A DNA stretch of 64,000 nucleotides from Entrophospora sp. SA101 (GCA_958430865.1 CAUDNR010000391.1:41095-105094), one strand, 5' to 3'; counted from the stretch's first letter, positions 24,227 through 37,357 are shown. Notes: generated by a model from the letters alone, not told the origin. Numbers and translations: made by a program.

Positions 24227-27200
24227 AGAAATATATATGAATCTTTACTGTATAATCCATCTCTTTTCATCTCTTCCTTTATTACTTTTACTTTTGGATG
24301 AACTGGCGGTTGAACATTCAACACACATCAACCAACATATTCATCACAATAATAGATAAAAATGCAATTTTAAATTTTAGAATACATAATATAATATTTA
24401 GATTTTATTTTACATATTTTATATATACAACATATATACAAATATGTATATATTATCAATTACTACTTGTACAAAAAATTTTTTTATTCTATTTTTCACT
24501 TCTTTCTTTTTTAAATTGTATATTTTTTTCCCCTTTATATTTTAATTTTTCCAAATTTTTTTTTAACCGTTTTTAACTGTATAATAAAAAAAAAAAAAAT
24601 AAAAAAAATAATTTTACATATAAATTTAAATTACCCATTATTGATGATTTTTGTACGCCTCATAAAAAAAATGATCATATGATTTCAATTAAATTATTAT
24701 TATTATATCAACTAAACCTAATGATTAAAATTTAATTGTGAAAACACGCACAGCCAACATGAATATTTTTATTTCATTGATACAAAAAAAACTAGACTGT
24801 CTATCACTTTCCTTTATAAATTAAAATGAATATGATATTTTTTCTTAATGTCGATCCCAAAATTTGCTTATAATTAAATTTACCAACTTGGAGTTCTAAA
24901 ATTTTTCCATGGCTTTCTCGATTAGGAATATATTGACCTTCAAAGAACGCCACTTTTCTGTGTCATAAACCAATGATTTTCTTTACCTCTAATTAAAGAA
25001 ATTCCTTCAGATGGTCACATCCCTATAGTTGGAAAAGAAAATCGTGTGGGTACAAACAGATCCAAGAATTGGTTTTTTTTAAGCCGAGTACTTTTATACG
25101 AAGGATGCAAGTAATTGATTTTTAAAAGCCTAAAATTTGTAAAGTTTTAAATTTAAAACTTGTTTATGTAGTTATTCATCTATCGATGATTTATTCAGTG
25201 ATATCAGCCGGTGAAAAACCTTAGCCGGCTAAGCCTATCAACTCTAATACTAATACCAAATTATTAAATTATTTTTAAATAATAAAAATCATTTAATTTT
25301 CTTTTTAAAAAGTGCATTACGAATCTTTTTGGTAAAAAAATTTTCAGACGATGAAAAAATTCTCTGAACTTGCTGGTATTGTCAAATAAACACTTGCTTA
25401 TACGGCAAGATTTGGTACTAACCCCTCTTTAAGTAATGATTTTTGTACAATTGTGATGTTTATAACATCTTGTTATTATTAAACCAGTTTATAAATTTGA
25501 CATGTTGGTTGCTTGGACAAACAGCTTGTGTACTACTGTTATTATTTTCCTCCAATGGTTCACTGGTACTACTATTCTATTATTATTGTTGTTGTTGTTG
25601 TTGTCGTTGTTATTGTTATTATTATTCAATGTATCATCAATATCTTCACTAATTAATGTGCAATGAGATGGATGGTATTGTGTAAACTCACATATTATAC
25701 TATGACTCTTACGATCATCACATTCACCGATGCACAATTACAACCTATTTTCAAGGAATGGAATGTCTTTCATATTCAACAGAACAATTATAATATCATT
25801 TTGTAGGTTTTTATTTTGTAAATAAGTTATGACCTTTTTTGTTTTGACCAGTCATGATATATTTTTAGTTCGAGTAGTATAAAAATAGAATTAAACTATA
25901 TTTAATAATGAATGATTTTTTTATAAAAAAATACATTCAAAGATGATTTTGATTTGAAACCTCAAATCACTAAGTCAATGTTATCTTTGTACTCATCATA
26001 CTAATAACAACTGACCATTATTAATTATAAATAGAAATGATTATTATTAGTAAGCAAAAATGTGAGTTCTTTGTTTGCAAATCATGCATGTATTATATAT
26101 TTCGTCACGATAGTGTATATATCTAATTATATCACCGAATAATATGTTTTATGGTTAGATTTTGTCTGCACTGTTAGAGAGCAAGCGTTTCAATGACCTC
26201 CTGGTTAATATTTACCTCCAAGTTGTAAATTAGTAAAAATAAGATTACAAAGTTTCTCAAAAATACAAGCCATTCATTTGTGTCATTGTTGATCGAGTAT
26301 CTGACTCTTAGTGTCCAGATGTTCTCATTTGTTTAGGTTTGAAGAACAAGAGTCATCTTCAATTGTATATGCACAGGATATTAATAATAATATTGACACC
26401 GTCACCCGTTTAATCGTTTTAACCGGTCAATTTAACTGTTCAATGTCACACGACATTAATAAATCCCATTACCTATTACCTATCTTACACAATAATAATG
26501 CATTAGCTGCTTTGACCGTTTTGGTCTATTATATAATCATATGACCATTTCATATTAAAGCTATTAAAAACTTTGGTCGCGTGGTCTTTCTCTTGGCTGG
26601 CCAAACAGTCAAGATGCTACTCTGGGTAATATTTATTGAATTGTTTGTAAATGATATATATATATATATATTTCTTTTTATTATTCAAAAATGTAATGTA
26701 ATTATAAATAAATTTTATTTCTCTGAATATAAATACTTTTTCAATTACTAAACTTGTCACACAATTTCTTTTTGTCTTTTGGTTTTTTCTTGTCCGGCTT
26801 CATTGGAGGCGACATAATATTTGTTCGTTGTTGTTCAATGGCATTTGGAGTTGGTGGCGTTAACAGAATTATTTAATTTTTTAGTTATTTTACTATTGTT
26901 CAGTGGCATTGGTGGCTGTCTCTGCATATAACCTTTTATACAAATATATTAATAAAATTAATTCTTTGCTTGCAATGCAAATATTTTCTATTTATCAGTA
27001 TTAATATATTAATATGATGAGGGACCATTTGTCTTGGGAAAAATGTCGGTTATACAGGATAATAACTTATATATGGGTCACTTAAATTCTGAGCCTGTTA
27101 TAGATATATAAAGATCCTTCCTTTATTATTATAGCGAGAATTGATGGTTTTAACTAATATGATAATAAAATTAATGGTAACTGGTTAACTGGAGGATTTT

Positions 27201-27280
27201 CACAGTAAGTTAACTGGTTAAAGAATTTTTAGGCAGTGCCAATTTCTAGTACAGGATCGCTTTTTAATGAAAGTACCAAC
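24227..27280. other. Gene-poor region
   Basis: About 3 kb with no supportable gene. Frames at 25443-25737 on both strands are produced by a (TTG/TTA)n microsatellite at about 25575-25626 encoding poly-Asn on the minus strand; the flanking NHWRKIITVVHKLF piece could be a coding relic but has no partner exon. A plus-strand frame at 26311-26544 is likewise isolated. Poly-A and poly-T runs are frequent. Confidence 0.45.
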
Positions 27281-27289
27281 GGTCTACAA

Positions 27290-27560
27290 ACGAAATATCT
27301 TTAAAAGCACCGAGAATTGCATCTTTACCATGCCTTTTGGCTTCAAGATGCATGCCGTATGGGTTGGTTGCAAATCGAAGTAATGCTGTTAATATGCAGG
27401 GGAACCCCTAAAACATTTAAACTTGAACGACCATATTCTCTTCATTGCTTGACAATGTTTCGAAGCAAATGACTTTTGGGACAAGTATGTTATATTCTTT
27501 GGCAACAACAGTAGTACAATCGACCCCCGTGAGTGCAGCCCTTGCCCCATGAAAAATAAA
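27290..27560 (-). pseudogene. Decayed coding fragment, family not recognised
   Basis: Read on the minus strand, one frame gives a protein-like stretch with GVDCTTVVAKEYN, VPKVICFETLSSNEEN and, after stops, LRFATNPYGMHLEAKRH and GKDAILGAFKDISFVDRW. The composition is far less Asn/Lys/Ile-biased than background and resembles a globular enzyme, but at least two stops interrupt it and no start or splice sites frame it. I cannot name the family. Confidence 0.4.
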
Positions 27561-27589
27561 TTTGGAAGAACTGTACTTTTTCTATTTTT

Positions 27590-27960
27590 ACTTCACGGAA
27601 AACGCCCAAAATTTTACCTGAAGAGTACTTTTTACATTTTTGTATGAAGAATGTACGGAATTTACAGAAAATATAGATTCCATGCTAATGCATTTTCCAT
27701 AATAATACATTTTCAGTGAATGTTAGAATACCAATTATATTCATAATATTACTAATACTAATACTAATACTAATACGGGAAAACATACGGAAAACACACA
27801 GAAAGTCACAATAATAATAATAATAAAATGAACATTTTTCCGTAATAGTAAGTTTTGTAACATTTTCCATACAACAAAGGTATGGAAAATTGCTCTTTTC
27901 AGGCAAAGCTCTGTACACTTTCCATGTTTTTCAGATGTTTTCCGTACAAAATTCTAATAA
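27590..27960. repeat. Cluster of TTTCCGTAC-type short repeats
   Basis: Many copies of TTTCC(G/A)TAC or its complement GTACGGAAA-like words on both strands (for example at 27594, 27651, 27680, 27778, 27841, 27859, 27884, 27938), with a tandem (ACTAAT)n at 27748-27772. The same words occur at 29355-29385 and in the foldback element at 34196-34371, so this is probably a degenerate member of one dispersed family. Confidence 0.55.
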
Positions 27961-28699
27961 AAAAACAAAAATAGTCTTTTAAGGGCCAACTCAAGTCACA
28001 AGTTTATGTCTTTTTGCTTCTAGATTGGGTGATTTGGTGCCAGGTATTTTTTACTTTTGTAAAATACTGGTTATTGTTGTTGATTCATGAACATATTCTT
28101 TTCTGGTCAATTTTCTGCAAATAAGCAGATTAATATTTTTGGGATTAGATAAAGTTGTTTTACTGACATTTTGTTTGGTATAATTACCGAATAATTTTGA
28201 AATGTAATTAGATTTTAGTCATTAAAAATCCTTAATTTTATCTGTTGTCTATAATAATTCCAACTATAAAATACAAAGTTTTTTCATATGTATTCTTATT
28301 CTGTTATTCTGTCATTCTAATAATTCTCTAAAAAGTATCATTATTATGTAACACGGGAATTATTAAATTTTATTATTATATTAAAACATTGTCGCGTGAC
28401 CGGAACGTGTGCGCATTTAAAATAGAGACTGATTGTTTCGTCATAATTGCTCTTCTTAATAATTGGTCATTGCTGTATCTGTAATGCCATAATTAGTTTT
28501 CATAGTTGCCATAATTAATTTTATTAATTGCCAAAATTATCTCGATAACTATTTGAATATAAATGTATAGTTAATCATATAAAGAATATCGAGAATCCGT
28601 AATTATTGCCATAATCACTTTTCCTCCAAAAACGATTATGGCAAACAACTATATTTGGGACCAGGACACATGGCGCACTTATGGAGAAGGCGCATTTAT

Positions 28700-29100
28700 A
28701 GAAGATTAACTATAGCAGCTTTAAGGGCAGATGGTAAACCATTCCGTGTACAAAAGATTCTCGTACACTTTCTTATTATCAAAGAATAGATGTACAGGTG
28801 AAGAATGGCAAAGAATTACCTTATTCTTAGATCTACAGGCAGCCTTTTCTTGTAGCGCAGTCACAATTTTTGCCAGACCTCTTGGGGTTTCGTCACTGAA
28901 GTTCAACTTGCCTATTCCCACAAATGGCTCTAATTATGAATTTAGGATTTTTTTGTTGTTCGAAAATGTTTGTGAATCGATCCACAAGTTGCCCTAATGT
29001 TGCATGATAGCATTGGTGTCCTTCAGGTTGAGCTTTACTTAAACTACAGGGCAACATACTCCCATAGAGATTGATCTCCGTTAAGAATTGAGAGATCACA
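28700..29100 (-). pseudogene. Frameshifted coding fragment, unknown
   Basis: Two long minus-strand frames overlap head to tail: 29099 to 28893 (GSMLPCSLSKAQPEGHQCYH, LVDRFTNIFEQQKNP) and 28921 to 28721 (GKLNFSDETPRGLAKIVTAL, VILCHSSPVHLFFDN). Both have protein-like composition and the switch between them looks like a frameshift near 28905. No family recognised and no start codon context, so I call a relic of a gene or mobile element. Confidence 0.4.
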
Positions 29101-29490
29101 TTTGGCTATTTGGTTCTTGAGAAAATCTTTAACTGAAGTAACTTTAACAACTCATGCATCAAGAAAACTAGTACCATGTATTATACGTGTACCACACCCA
29201 CTCAATTACATGGATTTGAGTGCTAGTTGCATTCATTATATTATACGCAAATCTATATCCAATACAATTACGTGTGGTATACATGTAACAACAGTATTGG
29301 TTTTCCACATCAGTGAAAGAGCTCCTTTCCATATATATGTTTTATATGGGATTTATGGGAACGTACGGAAAATATAAATTCCCGTATTAGTAATATATTA
29401 ATATTAATATGAAATTCACTAATAAACTTTTTTTTAACAGAGATTGTATCTTCTTCTCCTTAAAAAAAAAAAAAAGATATGGAATATGAA

Positions 29491-29601
29491 ATTAAGGGGG
29501 AATTATATATAGTAAATATAATGAGGAATGATATTAGATGATTTTACTAGTTAAAAAAACTCTGTCACTTTCTCTATCATATTTACTATAATTCCCTTAA
29601 T
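29491..29601. mobile_element. Small MITE-like inverted-repeat element
   Basis: Arm ATTAAGGGGGAATTATA at 29491 onward to AGTAAATAT at 29519 faces ATATTTACTATAATTCCC ending at TTAAT 29601; the arms match over about 23 bases apart from a small insertion in the left one. About 60 bases separate them. No frame inside. I could not define a target-site duplication, so non-autonomous transposon is an inference from the symmetry. Confidence 0.45.
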
Positions 29602-29670
29602 CTCACGGTCATCTTTTTTTTTTGAAGGGGGAAAACAATTTTTCTGCCAAAAAAAAATTTAGTACAATCA

Positions 29671-29790
29671 TACCTCCATATAAGAATATCATATAAAAAC
29701 CTCTACATAAGAACACACATCTTGAAAACCAATTACTTTTATGCTTGTAGAAGAATACCTCTATATAAGGCACCTCTGTAAAAACATTTT
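29671..29790. repeat. Tandem degenerate ACCTCTATATAAG units
   Basis: Four imperfect units, ACCTCCATATAAGAA (about 29681), ACCTCTACATAAGAA (29700), ACCTCTATATAAGG (29747) and ACCTCTGTAAAAAC (29770). Such words resemble subterminal repeats of pogo/Fot-type DNA transposons as I remember them, but no transposase is present here. Confidence 0.4.
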
Positions 29791-30200
29791 TAGAAAAAGA
29801 CTATGTTCCTGATATGGAAGGTGTGATTGTATTAGTATTAGGTTGTGTCACACCACCATCTCATTTGGTAATATGTACGGAAAAAAAGCATCTTGATCCT
29901 GTTTTTGGATATTAATATTAATATTAAATATATTGTAATTATTATTACTTATGAATGGAAAAAAATAATATCTTTATTAAAGATTTTTTATCGAGGAATT
30001 ATTTTTTCAATGATAAATTTTTTCTTCTCGAGTGAGTTAATTTTTAACTATTTACTTGCTTACTATATAGCTTATTCGTTAATGAAATATCAAAAAAAAA
30101 AAATTAGATGATTAACAATTTCTTAATAAGGAAACTAATTAATAATAATTGTTTTTTTTTTTTAAAAAAAATTTTTTAGGATAAAAATTATAAAATCAAT

Positions 30201-32731
30201 ATGACTTCCTTTTTGTTAAACAACTCATCAAGTAATCAACAAAGGCACAATAATACCGTTCCTCAACAAAATTTTTCAAATACTTCTCTCCTTAACTCCT
30301 CTAGACCAAACTTACATATCCCTAATAACAATGTATCAAACACCCATACTATGAACAGTGAAGCATATGTAATTAAAAGTAAGACTCTTTTGGATTTGTT
30401 AGACAATTCAAAAAATATATTGAATCAATTTAGAGATAAAATAGATAGTGGCTACAACTTTCAATATCCTTTTCCTACAAATTGTATTGAGTATGGTAGA
30501 AGAAACAATAACAGGATTGTAAATCCCGGCGTGATCACTTCAATGTTTAGTGCAACGCTAAACAAACCCGTATTAAATTCTTTCAGACAGAATGTCAAAG
30601 AAAATCTTAAAGCAAACAATCATTCTCTAGAAAATTCCGAAGATGTAAAGCCCAAGCTTGGTCTTTTAAATCTTGACATGAAAATGCCCGACACCTCATC
30701 AGCAGAGGATGTTGTCAAGGGTCTCAACCCCACAGCTATTGGCAAATTGATGGATAAAAAATTTACTTCAATTCTTAAACGTACTGATAATCTTATCACC
30801 CGTGTTTCTGACAAAAGTTCCAAGGTTCTTGTTGCTGGTGATGTTAATGCTGGAAAAAGTACTTTTGTAAACACTTTGCTTAGACGAGAAGTGATGCCAA
30901 TAGACCAACAACCTTGTACAACCCTTTTCTGTGAAGTCTTGGGAATTCATGAAAATGATAATGTTGAAGAGGTGCATGCAATCAAGGATATAAAACTATA
31001 TGACAGAAAAGATCGTTCAACCCATACTGTTATAGATTTGAATTCAATAGCTAACGTTATGAACAGTGAAATACAACAATACTCTCTACTCAAAGTATAC
31101 TGTAAAGATAGACGTCAAGCACAAAATTCGCTTTTACACAATGGCATTATTGATATTGCTTTGATTGATTGTCCTGGTCTAAACAGAGACACACTTAAAA
31201 CCACTGCATTGTTTGCAAGACAAGAAGAAATCGATGTTATTATTTTTGTTGTTAGTGCTGAAAATCATTTCACCTTATCAGCTAAAGAATTTTTATCAAA
31301 TGCTTCTAATGAAAAAGCCTATCTCTTTATTGTAGTCAATCGTTTTGATAATATTAGGGACAAAAATAAATGCAAAAGATTGGTTTTAGAACAAATAAAA
31401 GAAGTCTCGCCCCGTACTTATGAAAATGCAGAAGAATTGGTGCATTTTGTGTCAGCATCAGCTATTAAAATCCCTTCTACTGACAATATTGTTGCTGAAA
31501 ATTCATCTTTACCATCAACTTCTAATGATTCAGTTGAAGAACAATTTGATTTATGTGAAGAAGCATTACGCAGTTTTATCATTGAAAAACGAACTAACTC
31601 TAAACTTGCACCTGCACAACATTTTCTTGAAAATCTTGTGCAAGATGTTGGTTTATTGTCAGAACTTAACCTTGACTATGCTCTACAAGAACACAACAGA
31701 GCTAATATTGAGCTTGAAGAGAGAAAAAATGATTACGAGAAATTAGTCGAAGATGAGAAAAAGGTTGCTGAAAATGCAGGAAGAATGATTGATGATTATT
31801 GTGATGGTATCACTAGATTATGCGGACAACAGGTAAAAGAAGTAATTAGAAATGTTCATAAAGATATCGGGATCGAATTTCCGGGTTTTTTTTCTGCTTG
31901 GAATTATGCAACTGATGTTCGTGATGCAATGTTGGATAAAATTTTGGAACAAATTCGAAATTCTGAATCATATTCAGTTCATGCTACACAAGAATGCATC
32001 GCCAAACTTAGGTCAATGGGTGAAAATTTACCTGATATTAATGGAAATACCACCGCCGAAGTAAATGTTGAATCAATGTTTGCAAACTTCAATCATTCTC
32101 TCAACATTCCTGTTGAAATCTCTGACTTTATTGATTTGGATTTTTATGAAAAATTTAACAGTGGATTGGTAAATGTTGTTGGTGTGACTGGCGCTTCTCT
32201 TGTTGCATTTGGAGCTAATGCTAAAACATTACATAACTTCTTGAAACTAAGCAATGTTTTAAGTATTTATAATATGCGTAAAATTGTTTTACCAGTTCTT
32301 GGACTTGCTAGTATGAATATATTTTCCATTATATTTTTTTTTAAGATCTATTTTTTTTTTTAATAAAATTTTATTAATAAAAAAATCCCTATTTTTTTAA
32401 TATAGGTATCGGACTTGCTTATTATTTAGTATTAGACATTCAAAATACCATTCCACGTAAAGTTTCTCGTAAAATTCAAAAGGTTTTAGAACAAGAGAAT
32501 TATATAGACAGACAGATGAATAAGATTGTTAGACAAGTCAGAAAGAAAACACGTTTGGTATCTAGTGATTTGGTGTTTAGATATCGTTTGGCTGTTGAAG
32601 AGGAAAAGAAGAAACGTGAATCTTTAATATACATGGTTGATAAATCTCAAGAGGCATTGTTATTCTTTGAACAGATTTTATGTTCTACTGAAAAAATGGC
32701 TGATGTTCTATCAAATTTTGATAAAATCTAA
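30201..32731 (+). CDS. FZO1: Mitofusin / Fzo1-type dynamin GTPase
   Basis: Model join(30201..32310, 32406..32731), 811 residues, phase-consistent intron. Fzo1 is the outer-mitochondrial-membrane GTPase that tethers and fuses mitochondria. The GTPase domain has G1 GDVNAGKS at 213-220, G3 DCPG at 323-326 and G4 NRFD at 380-383. A coiled-coil region follows (about 490-560). Two hydrophobic segments lie at about 655-678 and 695-715 (VLPVLGLASIGLAYYLVLDI), matching the paired membrane anchor, and a C-terminal helical region (to 811) corresponds to HR2. The N terminus is Asn/Gln-rich. The intron falls inside the second membrane segment; without splicing the frame ends after 10-15 residues, giving a protein that lacks HR2. 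Upstream 2.8 kb is gene-free. Confidence 0.92.
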
Positions 32732-34124
32732 AAAAAAAAAATAATTTTATTATTTAACGAGTTAAAGGAAAAAATCCCTTGTAATATAGATTTTAATATT
32801 AATTTAAATTTTCCTTTTTCCTTTTTATTTTAAGAAAAGTCTTTAAAAGGAAATGATAATGTTATTTTGTGCTTATATTTTTAAAAATTTTGTTGCACAA
32901 AATCATTTAAAATGATAATATTTAATTATGGCAGCGGTCTATGGCACCATAATGGACAAAAAGTCCAATTAGGTCCGTATCCAATTAATAATCGGATATA
33001 AACATAGTATTGTTTCTTATTTAGTAAATAAACATTAATCATTATAAATAAAGACTTTCTGCTACTATTAAATAAATTATATTATTGATATGAAGTACTT
33101 TGATTTTGTCAGTGATCGATTGTTATTGCGTTTTTACATATACATACTCGTGACCCTGAGATAAGATTACCACTATGTTATCTTCAAGTTCTGATGATTC
33201 TATTGGTATACTTTAAATAGATTGTTGATATGAAGGATTTTGATTTTGTCAATGGTTGAAGTTCTGATCATTATTGCGTTTTTATTGTTACATCACAATG
33301 ATAAGAATCTAATAATTTGATTATTAATAAAGGGTTTAACATTTTTGGATTCAGACGTAATATTCATGATTCATTATGAATATCTTTTAATCACATTATT
33401 ATTATCTGTCACATGCTCTCCTAATATATTAATATATATATTTTTTTTTATGATATTTAGATAATACATGATAATATAAATGTGATTCTTTCATTTGTTT
33501 TTTTACGTTGAATAGGTAAATTAATGACCAATCTACAAATCTTGGCTCGAACATAAAAAGCACTAGCTCGAATTTGATAAAATCACGTTTTTTTGCAACC
33601 AAAAAATAATAGATTGTATAAAATACTTGAACTTTAACAATATTTGTCCTTCCAATAAAAAATATTGTTTTAGGTTCTGAAAATATATGCGTACAGTTAA
33701 ACCCCGTATAAAATTTCATAATGTTTGCTCAGATATTTGTGGCAAAATACAAAAAATCTTTTTAATATTGAGTTGAGCTAGAGTTTCTAATTCATAATAG
33801 TTATACAAATTTTTATTCGTTTTATTCGTTTTGTTCAAATATATGGGGCGGCTGCAACAAAACCAAAGGTGAACATTGGTATTACTAGTAGTTACAAATT
33901 CCGTACTTATTCCGTACCTTATATCAAAAAGTACTAGTACCTTTTCAGTATGTTGCAAGTTCCGCACCTATTCCGTACCTTATAATGCGGAATCAGAACG
34001 TTTTATTATTATTTTCCTAATTCCGTATATTTTCCGTATACATCCATAAATTGCATTACTATTACATTGATAAATTTCAAAACTTAGTATTAGATTAAAT
34101 ATGTCCATTCCGTATCAAATTAAA

Positions 34125-34160
<36 letters not shown>

Positions 34161-34195
34161 GGAAATTCTTATACATCCCGTATGTTTATTTTCTA
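32732..34195. other. Intergenic region with a degenerate duplication
   Basis: About 1.5 kb without a gene. It contains an imperfect direct repeat: TTGATATGAAG..TTTGATTTTGTC and ATTGCGTTTTTA words at 33085-33136 recur at 33225-33285. TTCCGTACCTTAT words at about 33900, 33915, 33965 and 34020 belong to the same family as the foldback element that follows. An (AAT)n run lies at 34127-34160. Confidence 0.5.
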
Positions 34196-34371
34196 CCCTA
34201 TAAAATTTTTTTTCAGAAAATGCATGGTTTTTCCATACATTTTCCGTGCATTTTATATGGAATATGCACGGAATTATACATGAAAAGAGTGCTTTTCCGT
34301 ACATATTCCATACGAAATATGCGGAAAATGCATGGAAAAACCATGCATTTTCTGACTAAATTTTTATAAGG
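34196..34371. mobile_element. Foldback/MITE-like element with about 40-bp TIRs
   Basis: The left end CCCTATAAAATTTTT..CAGAAAATGCATGGTTTTTCCAT (34196-34236) is nearly the reverse complement of the right end (34327-34371, ...CCATGCATTTTCTGACTAAA..TATAAGG). The interior is itself built of TTTTCCGTAC and GCACGGAA words. Total about 176 bases, non-coding. TIR identity is high enough for a recent insertion or a DNA hairpin; no clear target duplication was found. Confidence 0.6.
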
Positions 34372-34389
34372 CGTTAACACTAAAATAGA

Positions 34390-34800
34390 TAAAGATTTAA
34401 TTTCTTCAAAAATATCAGTTTTCTTAGTTTCAATAAATAGAATTCAGTAGAAAGTTTATTAGCAACTTCTTGGACTTTCACTGTACTGATATTAGATGCT
34501 TCAAAAAGAAAATGTTGATATTTCTGTATTTCTTACAATAAATTCCTAAAATAGCTTTAATATCCAAGTATTGAAAACCTTTTACACCTCCATAACATTG
34601 AGCTTTATTCAATCCTGCTGACTAATTCTTTTCACCATATCAACCACATGGTCCAGATAATCTACTCTTGTTTTTCTATAGAGTTTTTTAATCAGTCCAA
34701 AACTACCATCACACTTGAATTTGGTATGTCCTGGAACCATGAAATTCAATTCAATGCTATTGTAATAATCACAAATTACCAAATATAAATAGAACCAAAT
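34390..34800 (-). pseudogene. Transposon-derived coding relic (DUF7869-like)
   Basis: On the minus strand one frame reads VICDYYNSIELNFMVPGHTK and then CDGSFGLIKKLYRKTRVDYL before a stop, followed in another frame by QCYGGVKGFQYLDIKAI. The GHTKF..D..FGLIK phrase recalls the C-terminal domain annotated as DUF7869 in proteins of eukaryotic DNA transposons; this match is from memory. The upstream part would run into the assembly gap, and just beyond it (35544-35607, minus) a KECNKCNLTRYSDRFCE piece could be the zinc-binding start of another fragment. Confidence 0.4.
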
Positions 34801-34840
34801 TGTTACATTATTTTTATTCTGACCACCATGGAGCTCCGAA

Positions 34841-34885
34841 CGAGTCGGGTCGGGTCGGGTCAGTGGTTCAACCCGACCCGACTCG
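34841..34885. repeat. Perfect CGGGT-rich inverted repeat beside the gap
   Basis: CGAGTCGGGTCGGGT at 34841-34855 and its exact reverse complement at 34871-34885 form a 15-bp-stem hairpin with a 15-base loop, made of CGGGT units. This is the most GC-rich sequence nearby, followed by another GACCCGA just before the Ns. The gap may be due to a longer tract of these units. Confidence 0.75.
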
Positions 34886-34907
34886 AACTTTTAAACAGTT
34901 GACCCGA

Positions 34908-35543
34908 NNNNNNNNNNNNNNNNNNNNNNNNNNNNNNNNNNNNNNNNNNNNNNNNNNNNNNNNNNNNNNNNNNNNNNNNNNNNNNNNNNNNNNNNNNNNN
35001 NNNNNNNNNNNNNNNNNNNNNNNNNNNNNNNNNNNNNNNNNNNNNNNNNNNNNNNNNNNNNNNNNNNNNNNNNNNNNNNNNNNNNNNNNNNNNNNNNNNN
35101 NNNNNNNNNNNNNNNNNNNNNNNNNNNNNNNNNNNNNNNNNNNNNNNNNNNNNNNNNNNNNNNNNNNNNNNNNNNNNNNNNNNNNNNNNNNNNNNNNNNN
35201 NNNNNNNNNNNNNNNNNNNNNNNNNNNNNNNNNNNNNNNNNNNNNNNNNNNNNNNNNNNNNNNNNNNNNNNNNNNNNNNNNNNNNNNNNNNNNNNNNNNN
35301 NNNNNNNNNNNNNNNNNNNNNNNNNNNNNNNNNNNNNNNNNNNNNNNNNNNNNNNNNNNNNNNNNNNNNNNNNNNNNNNNNNNNNNNNNNNNNNNNNNNN
35401 NNNNNNNNNNNNNNNNNNNNNNNNNNNNNNNNNNNNNNNNNNNNNNNNNNNNNNNNNNNNNNNNNNNNNNNNNNNNNNNNNNNNNNNNNNNNNNNNNNNN
35501 NNNNNNNNNNNNNNNNNNNNNNNNNNNNNNNNNNNNNNNNNNN
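34908..35543. other. Assembly gap (636 N)
   Basis: Unresolved bases. Apparent open frames across it are artefacts. Confidence 1.
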
Positions 35544-36295
35544 CTTCACAGAATCTATCAGAGTATCTTGTCAAGTTACACTTGTTACATTCTTTTGGTT
35601 TGCCCAATTTATATGTTGCATTACTTAATTCAAACTCATAAATAAACTTTTTCTTACAATATTATTTTTCATTTTCAGAAAGTTCCTTGTTTTTTTTTTG
35701 ACCAATGAAAAAAAATAATCTTTTCTACTTTATCAAAATTAACTAGCATTATCACTCATTTTTAAATACAAAATCCTCTCTTTCTGGTGATAATAATTTA
35801 TCATATGACATTATATAAAATAAATGACCTGGTGTTTTAATGAAATAGAGTGGGAAAAATGGGGGGTTTTTTTGAGTATATATAACAGTTACATTATTTG
35901 TGGGAGACTGGATAGTAATAGCGTGTAACATTAAATTTTCCCTATAGGATTATCTATTACTGTCTGTCATTATGGTAGTGCGCGCTAATAAATTAATATA
36001 AATCTTGAATAAAAATTGCATTATTTAAAGAACAACTTTAGCATCAACAAAAATTCATCATCAAATTTTTAGTGGTTGATTCTATAGTAGTAGTAGAATC
36101 CAACCTTTTGGTGAAATATAGCCACGTGACTGGCTGCGTCAATGTTCAATATACCATTTTTGGCACAAAAAAAATATATAAATACAAGATCTACAAGGTT
36201 ATTATTATACTTTTACCATCATCATTTGTTGGTTGTTATTACTACTCCTACTTCTTAAAACAAAAAATAGAATTAAATAACGACCAGAAACAAAA
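35544..36295. other. Intergenic, upstream of RBX1
   Basis: About 750 bases. Apart from the Cys-rich fragment read on the minus strand at 35544-35607 nothing coding is supported. A CACGTG palindrome occurs at 36123-36128 and the last 200 bases presumably include the RBX1 promoter. Confidence 0.5.
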
Positions 36296-37059
<764 letters not shown>

Positions 37060-37357
37060 ATGTTTAATAGACATGGATTTAAAAAATATCAAAGATTACA
37101 TAAATATATTAATATATAATAATAAATACATAATATATATATATACTCATTTATTCATAAATATAAACGCCATCAAGTAAACTTCAACATAATTTATGTA
37201 GATTCATATAACACAGCTAATCATAATTTGTAATTACTATCGAATTACTGATTTTGGAATAAATTTTGTTTATTTTTGTTTGAATTCAAATATCTAATGT
37301 TACACAATTGATAATCAAAAAAATCATATTTTTTTTACAAAATACAAAACGTTTCTG

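Noticed and set aside
25489..25737. Poly-Asn frame on the minus strand
   Set aside because: Created by a TTG/TTA microsatellite; the flanks cannot be extended by splicing.
34800..35645. Long frames across the Ns
   Set aside because: Produced by unknown bases.
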